Positions 46,063 to 57,214 of a DNA stretch of 64,000 bases are shown piece after piece. The position numbers were made by a program, and so were the translations under genes. The notes under the pieces were generated by a model that saw only the letters and a program-made list of their open reading frames with translations, had not been told where the DNA came from and ran no database searches. Where the stretch lies: assembly GCF_901000735.1 (NCBI RefSeq), contig NC_081545.1, forward strand, positions 29,045,513 to 29,109,512, given 5' to 3'. Source of the stretch: Corylus avellana. Taxonomy: Eukaryota; Streptophyta; Magnoliopsida; Fagales; Betulaceae. Every line of letters starts with the position of its first letter. Positions within the stretch are counted from its first letter, which is position 1.

Positions 46063-47512
46063 ACCTGTGCTTTTTCTTTTTTCTGTCTAATCTTAGGACA
46101 TTTTTTATCCTTGATCTCTTTTTGTATAAAATAATTATTTGGGTACTGCTATTTGGCCTCTGAAAAATAGGTATTTTTATTCATTAGAAAGCATATAGGT
46201 ATTTAATGCAACAAGAATTACAGCTTAGCACTGGTAGAGAGATTAATTACAACACCTAAGCCTGATCCTAAGCTTTTATGAGTTAGATGAGCTTAATTTT
46301 AAACATCCACACAACAAGTTCTCCTTGAAATTGATTTAGGAGGAAATTCTTGAATGACATGTGTTCAAAATAAATATAATGAGAATCCTATCACTCATGT
46401 ATCCCTCCAAAAATAATGTGACCTTTAAAATTACCATTTGATCAAAATTCAATAATGATCAATCACAAGTCCAATGGTGATTCTAAGACCCACATCATTT
46501 TTAAAAGAACACAAGAACTTATAGCATTATTTACTTAAAATTGATTAGCTTGTATAAAAAATGAGCGCCAATGGTAAGACGGTTTGACAAGGATAAACTC
46601 AAACTCAAAAAATAATTTCCAAAATCTAAAAACAAAACCTTTTTTTCTTGAAACTAAATAAGTTTTCGATTGTATCAACCACCAAAACATATTTTTCTAA
46701 AAAAAATATTTTACGCAGAAAAGTCATAGTATAATATTTGTCCCCTTCTTTGAAGAAACCGATTGGGGCTATCTATTGGCGAGAGACGCAGGAAATTTAT
46801 ATGCAATCTATTACCTGAAATAATTAAGCAAAAAAAAAGACTTACAAATTTTTTAAAATTATTTTACCTAAAGTATAAGAGTTGCATGAGCCAAGCATTT
46901 TCCATGGGACAAATGGCGGACCGCATGCACATCATCAATGATATTTCTTCTTAAAGTTCATTCACTGGCATTTAATCCCACACCCAAAAACAAGGAAAAC
47001 GTGTAATCGTCACCAATTTTTTTTACGCCCAGAACCGACAGTCCATGTACAAACAAAAAAGTCTCTGCATGCGCAAGCGGTCAAGCTTGTAGCGAGGCCT
47101 AGTGATTACGTTTTTCAACAGTACTTTCGCCAAAACCGTGTACGTACGTTTTGAAGAAGAAAAAAGAAAAACCAAGTCCGACGCAACAGGCAATTACTGT
47201 TTCAGATTTGGTCGCAAGCAATAGCGTAAAAACTCAGGAAAGATTTAACAAAGATTTTCTGCTTTGTCTCCCTCTGTTAATTTACCACTTCTATATTTGC
47301 AACCACATTTTGTACACCTCGTCACAAAGGGTAAAGAAGGAAAGAACAAAAAAAAAAAAAAAGTACAGTCAAAAAAGGAAAACCAGAAGAAAAAAGGAAG
47401 GGTCATGATCTCTTCTATGCAAATGGACAAAGCCGATCTGAGTCGTCAAAACTGGACTTGACTTTTTAAGTTTTCTTTACTTAGGCTTCACTCTAAGCCG
47501 GGTAATTAGAAT
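46063..47512. other. Intergenic, no gene recognised
   Basis: AT-rich spacer containing the 3' flank of the LBD gene (its end is at 47513). A purine-rich tract at 47340-47400 gives lysine-rich frames on the plus strand that are artefacts. Confidence 0.6.
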
Positions 47513-48582
47513 TTAAAGCCCCAGCTCCATCTTACACGCGGCGTTGAACTCAGCCGAGCCACCGCCAACACAAGCATCGACCCTTCTCTTCTTAACGGGA
47601 ACCACGTGACCGGCACGTGACAACGGCTCCAATCCTAGAGTAAGTTCCAGACCTATCTCGCTGTCCTGTGCATGCTCATCGGGCTTAGCCACGGACTCCA
47701 GCTCGGCTCGGAACAAGACCGAAGCCTCAGCCGTCTCCACCGATAACATGCTCTCGGTCTCTTTGCTCTCGCCCTCCACATTCGGCGCCAGCTCCGACTG
47801 GTGGCTCAGAGACGACTCGTGGCTGGTCGATCGGTTCAGCTCGTCCGTACAGCACCCACCCTCGTACCTGGGCTTCACGCCCCGCGCCGAGCCGTCGACG
47901 GCCGCACCGTTCCCGACCTTGCCGGCTCTTGGCTTGATCACAGAGCGCTTGAACCGGCACCGAGTTCTGATCCGGTGGGGATCGTTGGACGCGGCAGAGT
48001 TCTCGTCCTTGGACACGTGCCGAATGTCGTATGCCTTCAGTGGCGGCCCATGGTCGCTGGCCGCGGCTTCGGACGTAATCGGCGTGATCGGCGCGCCCTT
48101 TAGCACGGCTTCCACTGCTGCTTGGCAGAGCTGCCAGCTACCGGACCACAACAACCCGACCGACCCATAAATCGGGTTCACTATCCTCCCACATGCCTCG
48201 TATAGCAAAGACCTAAATATCGCTGTAACCCCCAAAAAACAAAAACGTCAATCCCCATTTTCAGAAGATAAAGCCTGTTTGGTTCATGCAAAAACAGAAT
48301 AAAGCGACACGTTAAAATCTGAACCTATTTTTTAATCAAGTTTTAATTTATCTTTTTCCAAACGTATAATAAATAGGGTATGGAGGGCTAACCAGGTCGG
48401 AGGTGTTCAGGGCCGGCGTTGATGAGATTCATGAGGCCAGCGCGGCCGTAGAACTTAGCAAGGAAAACAGTAGCGTTGGCTTGAGACTCGGGGCTCTTGA
48501 TCCACTGCAAGCAAGGCCTGATACTGCAATTTTCACTGCACCCTTTGCGTAGAACCCGGCACCCATTGCAGCTCATACGCAT
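47513..48582 (-). CDS. LOB-domain transcription factor, class II (LBD40/41/42 type)
   Basis: Two exons on the minus strand, 48582-48393 and 48222-47513, joined by a 170-base intron (GTTAGC donor, TTACAG acceptor), about 299 residues. The ATG at 48582 starts [15 protein letters not shown]; a longer open frame upstream is the leader. The zinc-finger-like CX2CX6CX3C block uses Cys5, Cys8, Cys15 and Cys19; the conserved GAS region follows ([18 protein letters not shown], then [20 protein letters not shown]). Class II proteins lack a full leucine zipper, as here. The tail has the EAR-type repressor motif LELTLGL (about 255-261) and a basic PVKKRR (about 272-277), a likely nuclear signal. The family binds GCGGCG-type DNA; Arabidopsis LBD41 is a core hypoxia-induced gene. 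Whether this is the LBD41 or the LBD40/42 orthologue cannot be settled by eye. The coding part is far more GC-rich than its surroundings. Confidence 0.93.
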
Positions 48583-48696
48583 TTTCTCCACAAACTGAAC
48601 AAATACAGAAAGAAAAGAGAGAGAGAGAAGGAAAGAGGAGGCTTGTTTGTATGGTTTTTGGAGGGTATGGGGGAGAATAATAAGAAGGTTGTGTGG

Positions 48697-48705
48697 GGTA
48701 TTTAA
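48697..48705 (-). promoter_or_regulatory. Possible TATA-like element of the LBD gene
   Basis: CTTAAATACC on the minus strand lies about 120 bases before the ATG, a normal distance for a TATA-like box with a ~90-base leader. The leader is CT-rich (48618-48637 on the plus strand is GA-rich). Confidence 0.35.
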
Positions 48706-49129
48706 GTGAAGAGGTTGTGGGGTTCGCCCAAGGAAGGTTTTCAAGTACTGGGGTACGCAGTTGTTTTTACTTTTCCTACAACACTGGTTTCCACGTTCAA
48801 GGGGATTGGGCATTGCACCAGTTTTTAAGCTTTAAAAAACCAAAACAAAAAAGAATTGGAAATCCTAGCACCAATCTCACTCACAGCGCGTGTACCCGAC
48901 CCCCAATCAAGGGTTAATAAACAGTCTTGCCATTGGGACGTAAAGCCGTCGACCCCAAGTGGGGGTAAAAAACAAAACTTTATTCCGAACCACTCTTGGC
49001 CATCTTGTTCTTATTCCCGAAATTAACCTTTCTGTGTACAATAGAGGAAGTAAAGGGTGAGGGTAAGACGGTAGTTATGCTCAGAAGAAGACGAGCCACA
49101 TGGGGCAGGTGGGTCAGATAGTGGGAGGA

Positions 49130-49420
49130 TGTGGTGGAGGATGGCATGCAAGTGGGTACAAAAATTAAGAAAGGAAAAGAGCGGCGCGTGGCGGACACGT
49201 AGAGGAGTCAGTGTGCGGTCGAATCGCCACATATCGTGGGAGGCTACCCCACCTGGAGCTCTGGTTTTTCTAACATTTTACAAAAATAAAAAAATAAATA
49301 AAAACAATAAGTGAAACTTGGAAAAGGGCTCCTGGTTTTCGGGAGGTCGTATTGGTTCTAAAACTGCTTTGGGAAAAACCGGTGACCGGTTTCCGGTTTT
49401 TCTTCGGGACTGTGGGCGCA
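49130..49420. repeat. Dispersed GC-richer segment, copy 1 (upstream of the LBD gene)
   Basis: It shares, in the same order with the segments at 52.4 and 59.2 kb: GATGGCATGCAAG-like sequence, GCGCGTGGCGG (49184-49194), TCAGTGTGCGG, CGCCACAT.TCGTGG, GCTCCTGGTTTT (49328) with GGGAGGTCGTATT, AAACTGCTTTGGGAAAA, and CCGGT.ACCGGTTTC. In this copy GAGCTCTGGTTTTT (49254) and GGCTCCTGGTTTTC (49327) flank a 60-base A-rich insertion. On the LBD coding strand the 49328 site reads AAACCAGGAGC, about 750 bases before the ATG. Confidence 0.75.
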
Positions 49421-49499
49421 CTACATGACCCAAATAGCCAACGGTTTTGCTCTCTCTCCCTCTCTCTCTCTCCAATTTCATGCTTATCTTATAAGACAT

Positions 49500-50223
49500 G
49501 ATGTCAAATTAAGATTAGGCTGATTGTGGGGGTGATTAAACATGACCCACGTGAAAACAATCCAAATGGAAATTTTCTCTTTTTTAAAAAGAAAAAATAT
49601 TACGGCTCAATCATTAATCATGGAATGAACGATGCACATTTGTTCATCTATAAATTTTTTTCGTCGGTCTGTATTTGTTTTCCTGCACTGTTTTTTTCTT
49701 TGAATTTTGTTTCTTTCTCCGTCGATTGTCTCAGTTATAAAAAAAAAAAAAACTATTACATCAATCAATTTTATTTGTCATATTTACTGGGTTTTGACAG
49801 ATGCAAACATATCTTGATGTCGAATGATGTAAATGACGTCTAAATTTTCAATATGACCAAAATATAAAACTCAGAGGCAACATTGAAAAATATTGTCTTA
49901 TGTAATAGAAATAAACAACCAAAGTAAACCAAGTGTTGCTCCAAAAAATATTAAAAAAATAGGAAAAAACAGAATCAAGTTTCGTCATTAGCGCTGACTG
50001 GGAAAGAAGTTCGACTCGGGTAAACTCCTCATTCAGTCATTCCCTTTTTAAAATAATGGAAAATTTCAAAAAGTTTATGTGCATCATCATATATTCATAT
50101 TCCTTTTTCCTTCCTTAAACCAAGATAGAAATAATAATAATAATAAAGAAGGTGGATCGAGTGAAACAAGATCTCTTATATATATTCTAAAATCATGCTT
50201 TTTCTTTTTTTTTTTGCATTAAT
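49500..50223. other. Intergenic, nothing recognised
   Basis: AT-rich; the 105-codon frame at 49526-49843 starts in spacer, is rich in Lys, Phe and Tyr from A/T runs, and resembles no family. Confidence 0.55.
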
Positions 50224-50232
50224 CGATTTTAA

Positions 50233-50738
50233 GGGTAAATATATCTAAAGTTCGAGGGTCAACACGCCAAAAATTCTATCTCCCTAAGTTTTTTTTTTTT
50301 CGACAATTTACTTTCTGGGTTAATCGAAATGTCAAGAAAATTTCAACCATCAATTTTTTTTAACTGCCGTTAGATTGGTTGAAACGCACCGTTTTACCAC
50401 GTTTATTAATTTAATTAAAAAAAATTTAAAAATAAAAATAAAAATAAATTGAAGGGGTGGCCGGAAGCCACCCCTGGCCACCCCATAATGGTTGGGGTGC
50501 CACCCCTTCAATTTTTATTTAATTATTTAAATTAAATTAATAAAAAATTATTATGATGATGTGGCAAAACAATGCATTTCAAAGAATATAACTGCAATTA
50601 AAATAAATTTGACAGTAAGAATTTTCTTGGCATTTCGATTGACCCACGGAATAAATTCTCAAAAAAAAAAAAAAAAAAAAACCTTATGGAGATAAATATT
50701 TTGGCGTGTTGGCCCAAGGGCTATAGATATATTTACCC
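50233..50738. mobile_element. 506-bp Mutator-like MITE with perfect 9-bp target duplication
   Basis: GGGTAAATATATCTAAAGTT faces a right end whose reverse complement reads GGGTAAATATATCTATAGCC. Pairing continues inward (GGGTCAACACGCCAAAA with TTTTGGCGTGTTGGCCC; GGGTTAATCGAAATG with CATTTCGATTGACCC; TGGTTGAAACGCA with TGCATTTC.AAGAA). CGATTTTAA at 50224-50232 is repeated exactly at 50739-50747. The centre carries a small hairpin of GGGGTGGC and GCCACCCC words. Non-coding. Confidence 0.9.
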
Positions 50739-50759
50739 CGATTTTAAAAATGCTACATG

Positions 50760-52020
50760 TGAAAAATGTGACATATTATCAAGGCAGCTGAAATTAATTT
50801 TTCTTTCAATATATATATTTTTTTCACTCTCGAAGACACTTCATCTTCAATAAATCAAAAAACTGTTTTTTGCTCAAAACTTTTCTACGACATCAAGTGC
50901 AATAAAATAATTAAATTATACTCAATTTTCATTGATTCACATTGTTAATAGGTAGCATTTTTCGCATTGTTCGATGCGAGAAACAACGTAAATTCTCATA
51001 ATTTGATAATCTTTAAAATTGTAAGAAACTTCTATCCTGAATTGAGCATGCCGCATTAGTTGAAAATGCTAAAATAATGTTAACTAGCATATATTTAAAT
51101 CAATTCACCCTTGGATCAATTTTTAAATAATGTTATAACATATTTTTAAATTCAACAAAATACGAAATAATTGTTCTCCGTTTCAATGAAATATTGAGAG
51201 TCCATTCCCGTGAAGAGTCGAACATACTTATATGACTCGTGATCAGTCATTATCCCAAGCAATTGATCTACAAAGTCAAACTGTATTTAATTATTTAGTA
51301 AATCATTTGATTTTGCCTCCATCTCCATTGAAGGAAGAATTAATTTCAAATACATAAAATATATGTCATTTGTTCATTAAAGTGTAACCTCGTAGTCTTA
51401 GTACTAGGATTTATTTATTTTTTATTATTATTTTTTTTTTGAGTACTAGGATTTAATTTGTTTCTATATAATTATTCATATATTGACTGAAGTGGCTGTC
51501 CTTCGCAATGGTTTTAGTCAGATTGTAACGTGGAGGACAAGCGCACATCCTAGAACCATGTCGACCTCCGTTTGGTGCATTGCTGGCATTGAATGTGACT
51601 TTTACTTCTTATAAAGTGTTTTCGCTGTTCATCCGGAAATTATTATCTTTTTCTTTTTCTTTATTATTAGGCTAAAGTTTCTATACCTTTTTCAAAATAA
51701 TGTTTTTTCTTTCAGTTGAGACAATATCATTTAAATTACTAAAATTTGATAACGTCTTCCTAGCACAAAAATACTCTTAATAAAATAATTAAAAAAAAAT
51801 TAAAACTATTTTTTTTTGAAAAATAAACAACTAGGGTGTGGATATTTTTTTTTGTTTTTTTTTTCTTTTATTTTCAAATTGATTAGAGTATTTTTGTCTT
51901 ATTGAAAAATATTTAGGATCATTTTTGTCATTTTCTTTTTGTAATTTAGGGAAGACATTGCTAATTTTTTTGTAGTTTTAAATGGACATTTGTCTTAATT
52001 GAAAGTTTGGGGAACCATTA
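50760..52020. other. Intergenic, nothing recognised
   Basis: AT-rich spacer without open frames of note; several T runs near 51420-51440 and 51835-51860. Confidence 0.55.
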
Positions 52021-52023
52021 TTA

Positions 52024-52182
52024 AGGACTGTCTGGGTTTGCGATTTCAAAAAATGCAATATAAAAATAATAATTTTAAAATGTACAATTTGAAATATAAT
52101 TTTTTTAAATACAGTTAAGCTTTTGATAAAATCAAAATTTATCTTTTAAAATCGTAGCTTAGCCTTTAAAATTGTACTTCTT

Positions 52183-52213
<31 letters not shown>

Positions 52214-52318
52214 CTACGTTTTCAAAATCACTATTTTTTAAAACCATAACGCCAAACAATCTAGTAAATAAAATCGCATTTTTTTAAATGAAATTACAAT
52301 GACAAACACTCTTTAAGT
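52024..52318. mobile_element. Probable fold-back MITE (GTTTGCGATTTC ends)
   Basis: GACTGTCTGGGTTTGCGATTTC-like left end opposes a right end with GAAATTACAATGACAAACACTC; the interior has many short words in both orientations (AAAATCG / CGATTTT, TTTTAAAAT). The same kind of ends is seen at 61461-61796. No target duplication identified. A long A run lies at 52190-52213. Confidence 0.5.
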
Positions 52319-52429
52319 TTTAATTAAGTGATAATTTAAAGGGCATGTGAATTTTTAATATTATTTGTTTCCTACCCATTGTATTTAGTTTTTTCAGTAA
52401 ATGACAAGATATTATTAACGTGGGAAAGT

Positions 52430-52690
52430 TGAGATTCCGGACGGTGGATGAGGATGAGAAAAAAGGTGGTGATGTTGCATGCAGAAGCATACAAAAGTCA
52501 TGCATTAGGCAAAGGCAGCGCGTGGCGGAAACATCTAGAGATGTCAGAGTGGTATTTTATTATTCAAGTGCCACATATCACGGAAATGCCACCTCGTTCA
52601 AAAGCTCCTGGTTTTTGGGAGGGTCGTATTTTTGGAAAACCGCTTTTGGGGAAAACCACGTATTGGCTAATAACACCCCCAACAAGCAAG
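52430..52690. repeat. Dispersed GC-richer segment, copy 2
   Basis: Colinear with copies 1 and 3: GCGCGTGGCGG at 52518-52528, GATGTCAGAGTGG, GCCACATATCACGG, GCTCCTGGTTTTTGGGAGG (from 52604), AAAACCGCTTTTGGGGAAAA. GCGCGTGGCGG and GCTCCTGGTTT starts are 86 bases apart, as in copy 3 (85). The overlapping 82-99-codon frames here are not supported as genes. Confidence 0.75.
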
Positions 52691-52941
52691 CTTTAGCTAG
52701 ACAGCCCAGACTAGACTAATATAGCCCCCAATTTCAGAAACTGCTTTCTTTTTAAATAAATAATTTTATCCCGCTTTCGCTTACCAGTAATTTGGACCCA
52801 CTTTTTAATTGCATCCAAAACTTCTTTTTAGCTCCACGGACTGTCAAGTCTGTCATGGACTCATAGACAGTTATACATCAATTCATATTGAAATTCTGAT
52901 AAATGACCAAGGGTTAATATTTTTTTATATAATTTTATAAA

Positions 52942-53482
52942 AGGTTAAATACTTAATACCTATGAAGTTTGAAAACTTTATTTGTATTCCTTTGAAGTTT
53001 AATTTTTATCATAGGACCTCCTTAGGGTTTAGATAAAGGATCAAGTTAGTTCATCCGTTAGTTAACCATTAAGAGTGACACGTAGACTAATCAGATGTTG
53101 ACATGTAGCACTTATTTAATTTTTTATATTTTTTTAATTAAAATATATATTTTTTTAAAAAAAAAAAAAAAAAATTGGGGGTGGCCATCTGGCCGGATGG
53201 GGGTGGCTCCTAGGCATAAGTCACCCCCAAATTTTTTCCTTTTCTTTTTTTTTTCTTTTTTTTTAAAAAAAAAAAAAAATACATTTTTTTAATTTTAAAA
53301 AAAATTAAATAGGTGTCACATGTCAACATCTGATTGGTCCACGTGTTAGTCCTCACGGTCAACTAACGGATGGACTAACTTGGTCCTTTATCAAAACCTC
53401 AAGGGGGTCCTGTGATAAAAATGAAACCCCAGATGGGTAAAAATAAAGTTTCCAAACCCCAAGGGTATTAAGTATTTAACCT
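52942..53482. mobile_element. 541-bp Mutator-like MITE with perfect 9-bp target duplication
   Basis: AGGTTAAATACTTAATACC at the left faces the reverse complement of the right end, AGGTTAAATACTTAATACCC. Further words pair all the way in: ATCATAGGACCTCCTT with the right-hand GGGGGTCCTGTGAT, and CAGATGTTGACATGT with ACATGTCAACATCTG. TTTTATAAA at 52933-52941 is repeated exactly at 53483-53491. The core has a GGGGGTGGC/GCCACCCCC-type hairpin between A/T runs. Confidence 0.9.
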
Positions 53483-53491
53483 TTTTATAAA

Positions 53492-56130
53492 TTAATTATT
53501 AAAATTCTAATTTCTAATTTGTAAACTCTACCTAAGATAATAATAGATGCTATAAATTTAATGGTCGATTTAATAAATTTATAAAAAAAAATATAAGAAA
53601 AATAGAGAATGATACTCTCCAGTTGAATTCAATTGGAGTAGAGCTGGTTCCTTCTAAATGAAGGGTAGAATTGTCAAAAAAAAAATTATAAAATGATAAT
53701 TTTACCCTTTTAAATGAAGGGACTGGTTTAACTGATAATTATTAATACCAGTCATTTATCTTTGAATTTATCATTCCTAACGTCACTCTTTTTCTTTTTC
53801 TTCCTTCTCTTATTATTATTATGATTATAGAAAATGAAAGAGTACAAACAAGATTACAGACATATTGTCAAGAGAAAGTTCAAGTATGGAAAAAAATCGT
53901 AGCATGAATAATGAATGCTATCGTAGACTTTGTTTGATACGTCCATCGAGCTAAATTATGAATACAAAGACTAGTGTCTTTGTGAGCAGCCTAATAAGCT
54001 GACTGAGTTTGGAAGAAAAACTGTCTTTCAATTTGTGATCCCCGATAAAGGGCAAGAATTATTGTCAAAGAATCGCCTTCCAAAATAATATTGCCAACCT
54101 CATGATCATGACTTGTTGATATTGCTACAGAGCCACCAGAGCTTTCTTATTTGTTGGGGGGAAGATAGATCATAGTACTAACAAGAACAAGGAATCCCTC
54201 AGAAATTAAAACTTACGTCTCTACATTTAGAGAAATTATCTAAAATTAAAAGCTTGCCATGGTTTGCATTAGTTGGTGAAATACTGCAGACCTTATTATA
54301 TATGCATTAAAAAACGATGCTTTTGTATAAAATAAAATTATACAGTAAACAAAGATGCGCAACTAGATATAGTTTGAAATGTCGTTGTCGTGAGTACGTT
54401 TGATGACCAGATTTACACGTCTTTCATTTTCCCTGTGGAACTCAAGGAAGGATTGTGAATATCCCAATAAGTTGGTGATGGCTCACGGCAATCGCACACC
54501 TAACACCATCGGGATATTTATATATATCCATGCTTGTTTCAGTTGGCCGGATAGGATGCTTACCTAACAACCAATATTTCTTTAACCCCAACTTGCCTCA
54601 ATTCAATTATCAACTTTATACATATTGTTTTTTTAATCCTTAAATATATTAAATTTAAACTGTTAAAAAAATTATAACAACATATGCCGCAGTGTTTTTT
54701 ACATCACATAATTCAAATGAAAGCTCATTCTATTAGAATGTGGTGTAAATTAAACCTTATTTTACAGTATTTAATAGAAATTTGACACGTCATGTTTTTA
54801 ATTCAAATAAATTTTATGGATTTTTCCATTCGTTCCAACTCATCGTCCTCTACCAACCTCTGAACTCTCAACACTGGAATCTCTAAAACCAATCAAGATA
54901 GTGGTTTCGGTAGTTTTATCAATGAGTATTTTATCAAAAGAATAAAAATCATTTGGTGTTTCAAGTTGAAGTGTCTGCTTCCTATCAGATGGTACAAAAT
55001 ACCCCATTTACACAACAACCTAATTGAAATTATTAGCAATCCAAATTCGTTTATAAACAAGTAATACTACCAACATGTTTAGAATTGCATTGAAAAATAG
55101 AGATTTTAAAGCAAAAAGTATATTTAAAAACTAAAAATAAAAAATAAAAACTTCATTTTTAAGTTTTTTTTTTTTGGAAAAAAAAAACCTTTTACCAAAC
55201 ATCATTTTTTCACAACTTTTTAGTATTAAAAGTATTTTTAAGATCCATACTGTAATTTCGATCGAGCTTTATACTTCACACATTTATCATATTCAGGTTA
55301 CGCCCGCTAACATGAATTAGGATCCTCTCAATTTCATTTGAATTGGATAATATTCAGTTAGCTACTGTAGATGAATATTTTTGTCTCATCAAAATGTGAA
55401 AAAACTTAAATACCCATCAACTATAACTAATTGAATATTCTCCAATTCAAATAAATTGGAATGTAGAGAGTAGCCTGTTCTAGCTGGTGTAATATAAATA
55501 TGATAAATAGGCGTGAAAATAACATTACTCTTTTGAAACTCCTACTCAAAATTATCCCAATTGAATAAGAATCTCACCTTAATGTAATAGATTTTTTTCT
55601 TTCTTCTTTTTTCTTTTCACTTGTACCTGGCCGGTGGAGGACACAGTGCCTTATATAATTAATTTATTGTTGTACTGTGGCAATCTTCTCCACAATTTAA
55701 TTAAATTAAATTATTTTGGCAGCTAGCTTTTTAGGCTCAACTTGCATCTGTACATAAATTAAATGTTTTCTCATGTGGCCAACTTGCAGAATCTAACGTG
55801 ATTCTTCTAATTCTTTGTTTTATTCTTATAATATTTGTCCGTTCCTAGGTTTTCTTGTCTCAATCCCCACCTCCACCCCCCCCAAGTCTTTAATATATTA
55901 AAAAGAATGTACTATTCCTGACCTAATTTAAGTGCCCACTTTGCCAAATATAAAGCACAAATTTACACTAAATTGCCACCTCATCTTTTCTTCTGTAGCG
56001 ACAACAAAAGCCACCTCATCATAAGTTTACACTAAATTTATGTTGTGCTATACATTATTTTTCTATTTTACTACTTTTTAAAATTATTATTGAATCTGGA
56101 CGACCATGTGTGAAACTTACATAAACCTCA
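53492..56130. other. Intergenic, no gene recognised
   Basis: AT-rich spacer. 55080-55240 contains mirrored A/T-rich words (AGTATATTTAAAAACT… and …AAAAGTATTTTTAAG) with TTTACCAAACATC, typical of a worn MITE end. No open frame above 60 codons was seen here. Confidence 0.55.
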
Positions 56131-56465
56131 CAAATTCAATGATAATTTTAAGGGGTAATTACCTTTTGCCCCATAAACTACAGAGCTTTGACACTTTTTT
56201 TTTTTTATAAACTATCAACTATAACACTTGACCTTATCAAACTACTATTTTATGACAAAAAGCTTCCTTCTGTCACTCAAAAATTACAGCGCTTTGGCAC
56301 AAATTCAATAATAATTTTAAGGGGTAATTACTTTTTGCCCCATAAACTATAGCGCTTTGACACTTTTTTTTTTTATGAACTACTAACTATTACATTTGAC
56401 CCCATCAAACTACCATCTTATGACAAAAAGTTCACTTCTGTCAGTCAAAATTGACGGTCAACAAT
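56131..56465. repeat. Tandem duplication, period 169 bp, of a transposon-like unit
   Basis: CAAATTCAATGATAATTTTA at 56131 recurs as CAAATTCAATAATAATTTTA at 56300. Both are followed by AGGGGTAATTAC.TTTTGCC, CATAAACTA, CTTTGACACTTTTTTTTT and TATGACAAAAAG. The duplicated block includes sequence outside the GGGGTAATTA start, so it arose after insertion. Further right, GAAGTGAGGGCAAAAGT at 56573 mirrors CTTTTGCCCTCACTTC at 56506, a second inverted pair. Confidence 0.75.
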
Positions 56466-56884
56466 CATGTGCAAGTCATGTATCATTTTAAATTTTTTTA
56501 TTTCACTTTTGCCCTCACTTCAAACAAATAAAGTTAATATGTTTAGGAAGGTATAAGCGTCATTTTTTCAGTCTGAAGTGAGGGCAAAAGTTGAAGAAAA
56601 AAATTTTAATAAGTGAGAAGATGGAAAAAGGATCGGAAGAGAAAAATAAGCATTTTTCAGTCTATATCTCCATATAATTTGATATTATTATGTAATATTT
56701 TCCTAAAATGATTTGGAGTATTTTTCTTCTTGTAATGACGGACCTTACTCCAATATAAATACGCAGGACTTGAGTTCTATTTACCTTTCTTTAATTAGTT
56801 TATTTCTTCGTAGTAAGAGGGTCACATAAAAGTGGCCTTGTCTAGGGTATTATATAAGAATTTGCTGTGAGACAATTTTTCTAA

Positions 56885-57214
56885 AAAATCAGGGGGCTTC
56901 TTGATCTTGTAAAAATTATACTAGCAATCTTTACGAGCTTTGATCTTATCCTGTCTCGGTCAAACGAAGTTGTTCCAAGCTGTCACACTCCAGAGAAGGT
57001 TTATGTTGATGAAATCACATGCACTGTGGCTATCATCCATTTTTATTGTTTGATCATAAATAGAGAATCAACGGTTGTTGATTTGTTGATCCGTGGAAGA
57101 AACTCGACTTTGAGCGTGCAAGATCTAAGATCTGTGGGCCTACTTCACATTAAGAACACCACATATATATATTATAATGTTTGGCGTAATTATATGATAC
57201 TCGACTTTTACTAG
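56885..57214 (+). pseudogene. 109-codon open frame without ATG, possible gene fragment
   Basis: The frame is open from the stop at 56882 to TAG at 57212-57214. Its first two thirds read like protein rather than translated spacer: SFDLILSRSNEVVPSCHTPE, KVYVDEITCTVAIIHFYC, VDLLIRGRNSTLSVQDLRS, then low-complexity Tyr/Asn. There is no ATG in the first 100 codons, and a polypyrimidine-AG (TTTTTCTAAAAAATCAG) sits at its left end, so it could be an exon or a relic of one. I do not recognise the family. It may equally be a chance open frame. Confidence 0.3.

Noticed and set aside
47748..48170. 140- and 100-codon plus-strand frames opposite the LBD gene
   Set aside because: They are antisense shadows of the GC-rich second LBD exon, whose reading frame has clear LOB-domain and EAR homology.
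52420..52719. Two overlapping frames of 82 and 99 codons in dispersed segment 2
   Set aside because: The homologous positions in segments 1 and 3 carry stops and frame-breaking indels, so the segment is not conserved as protein.
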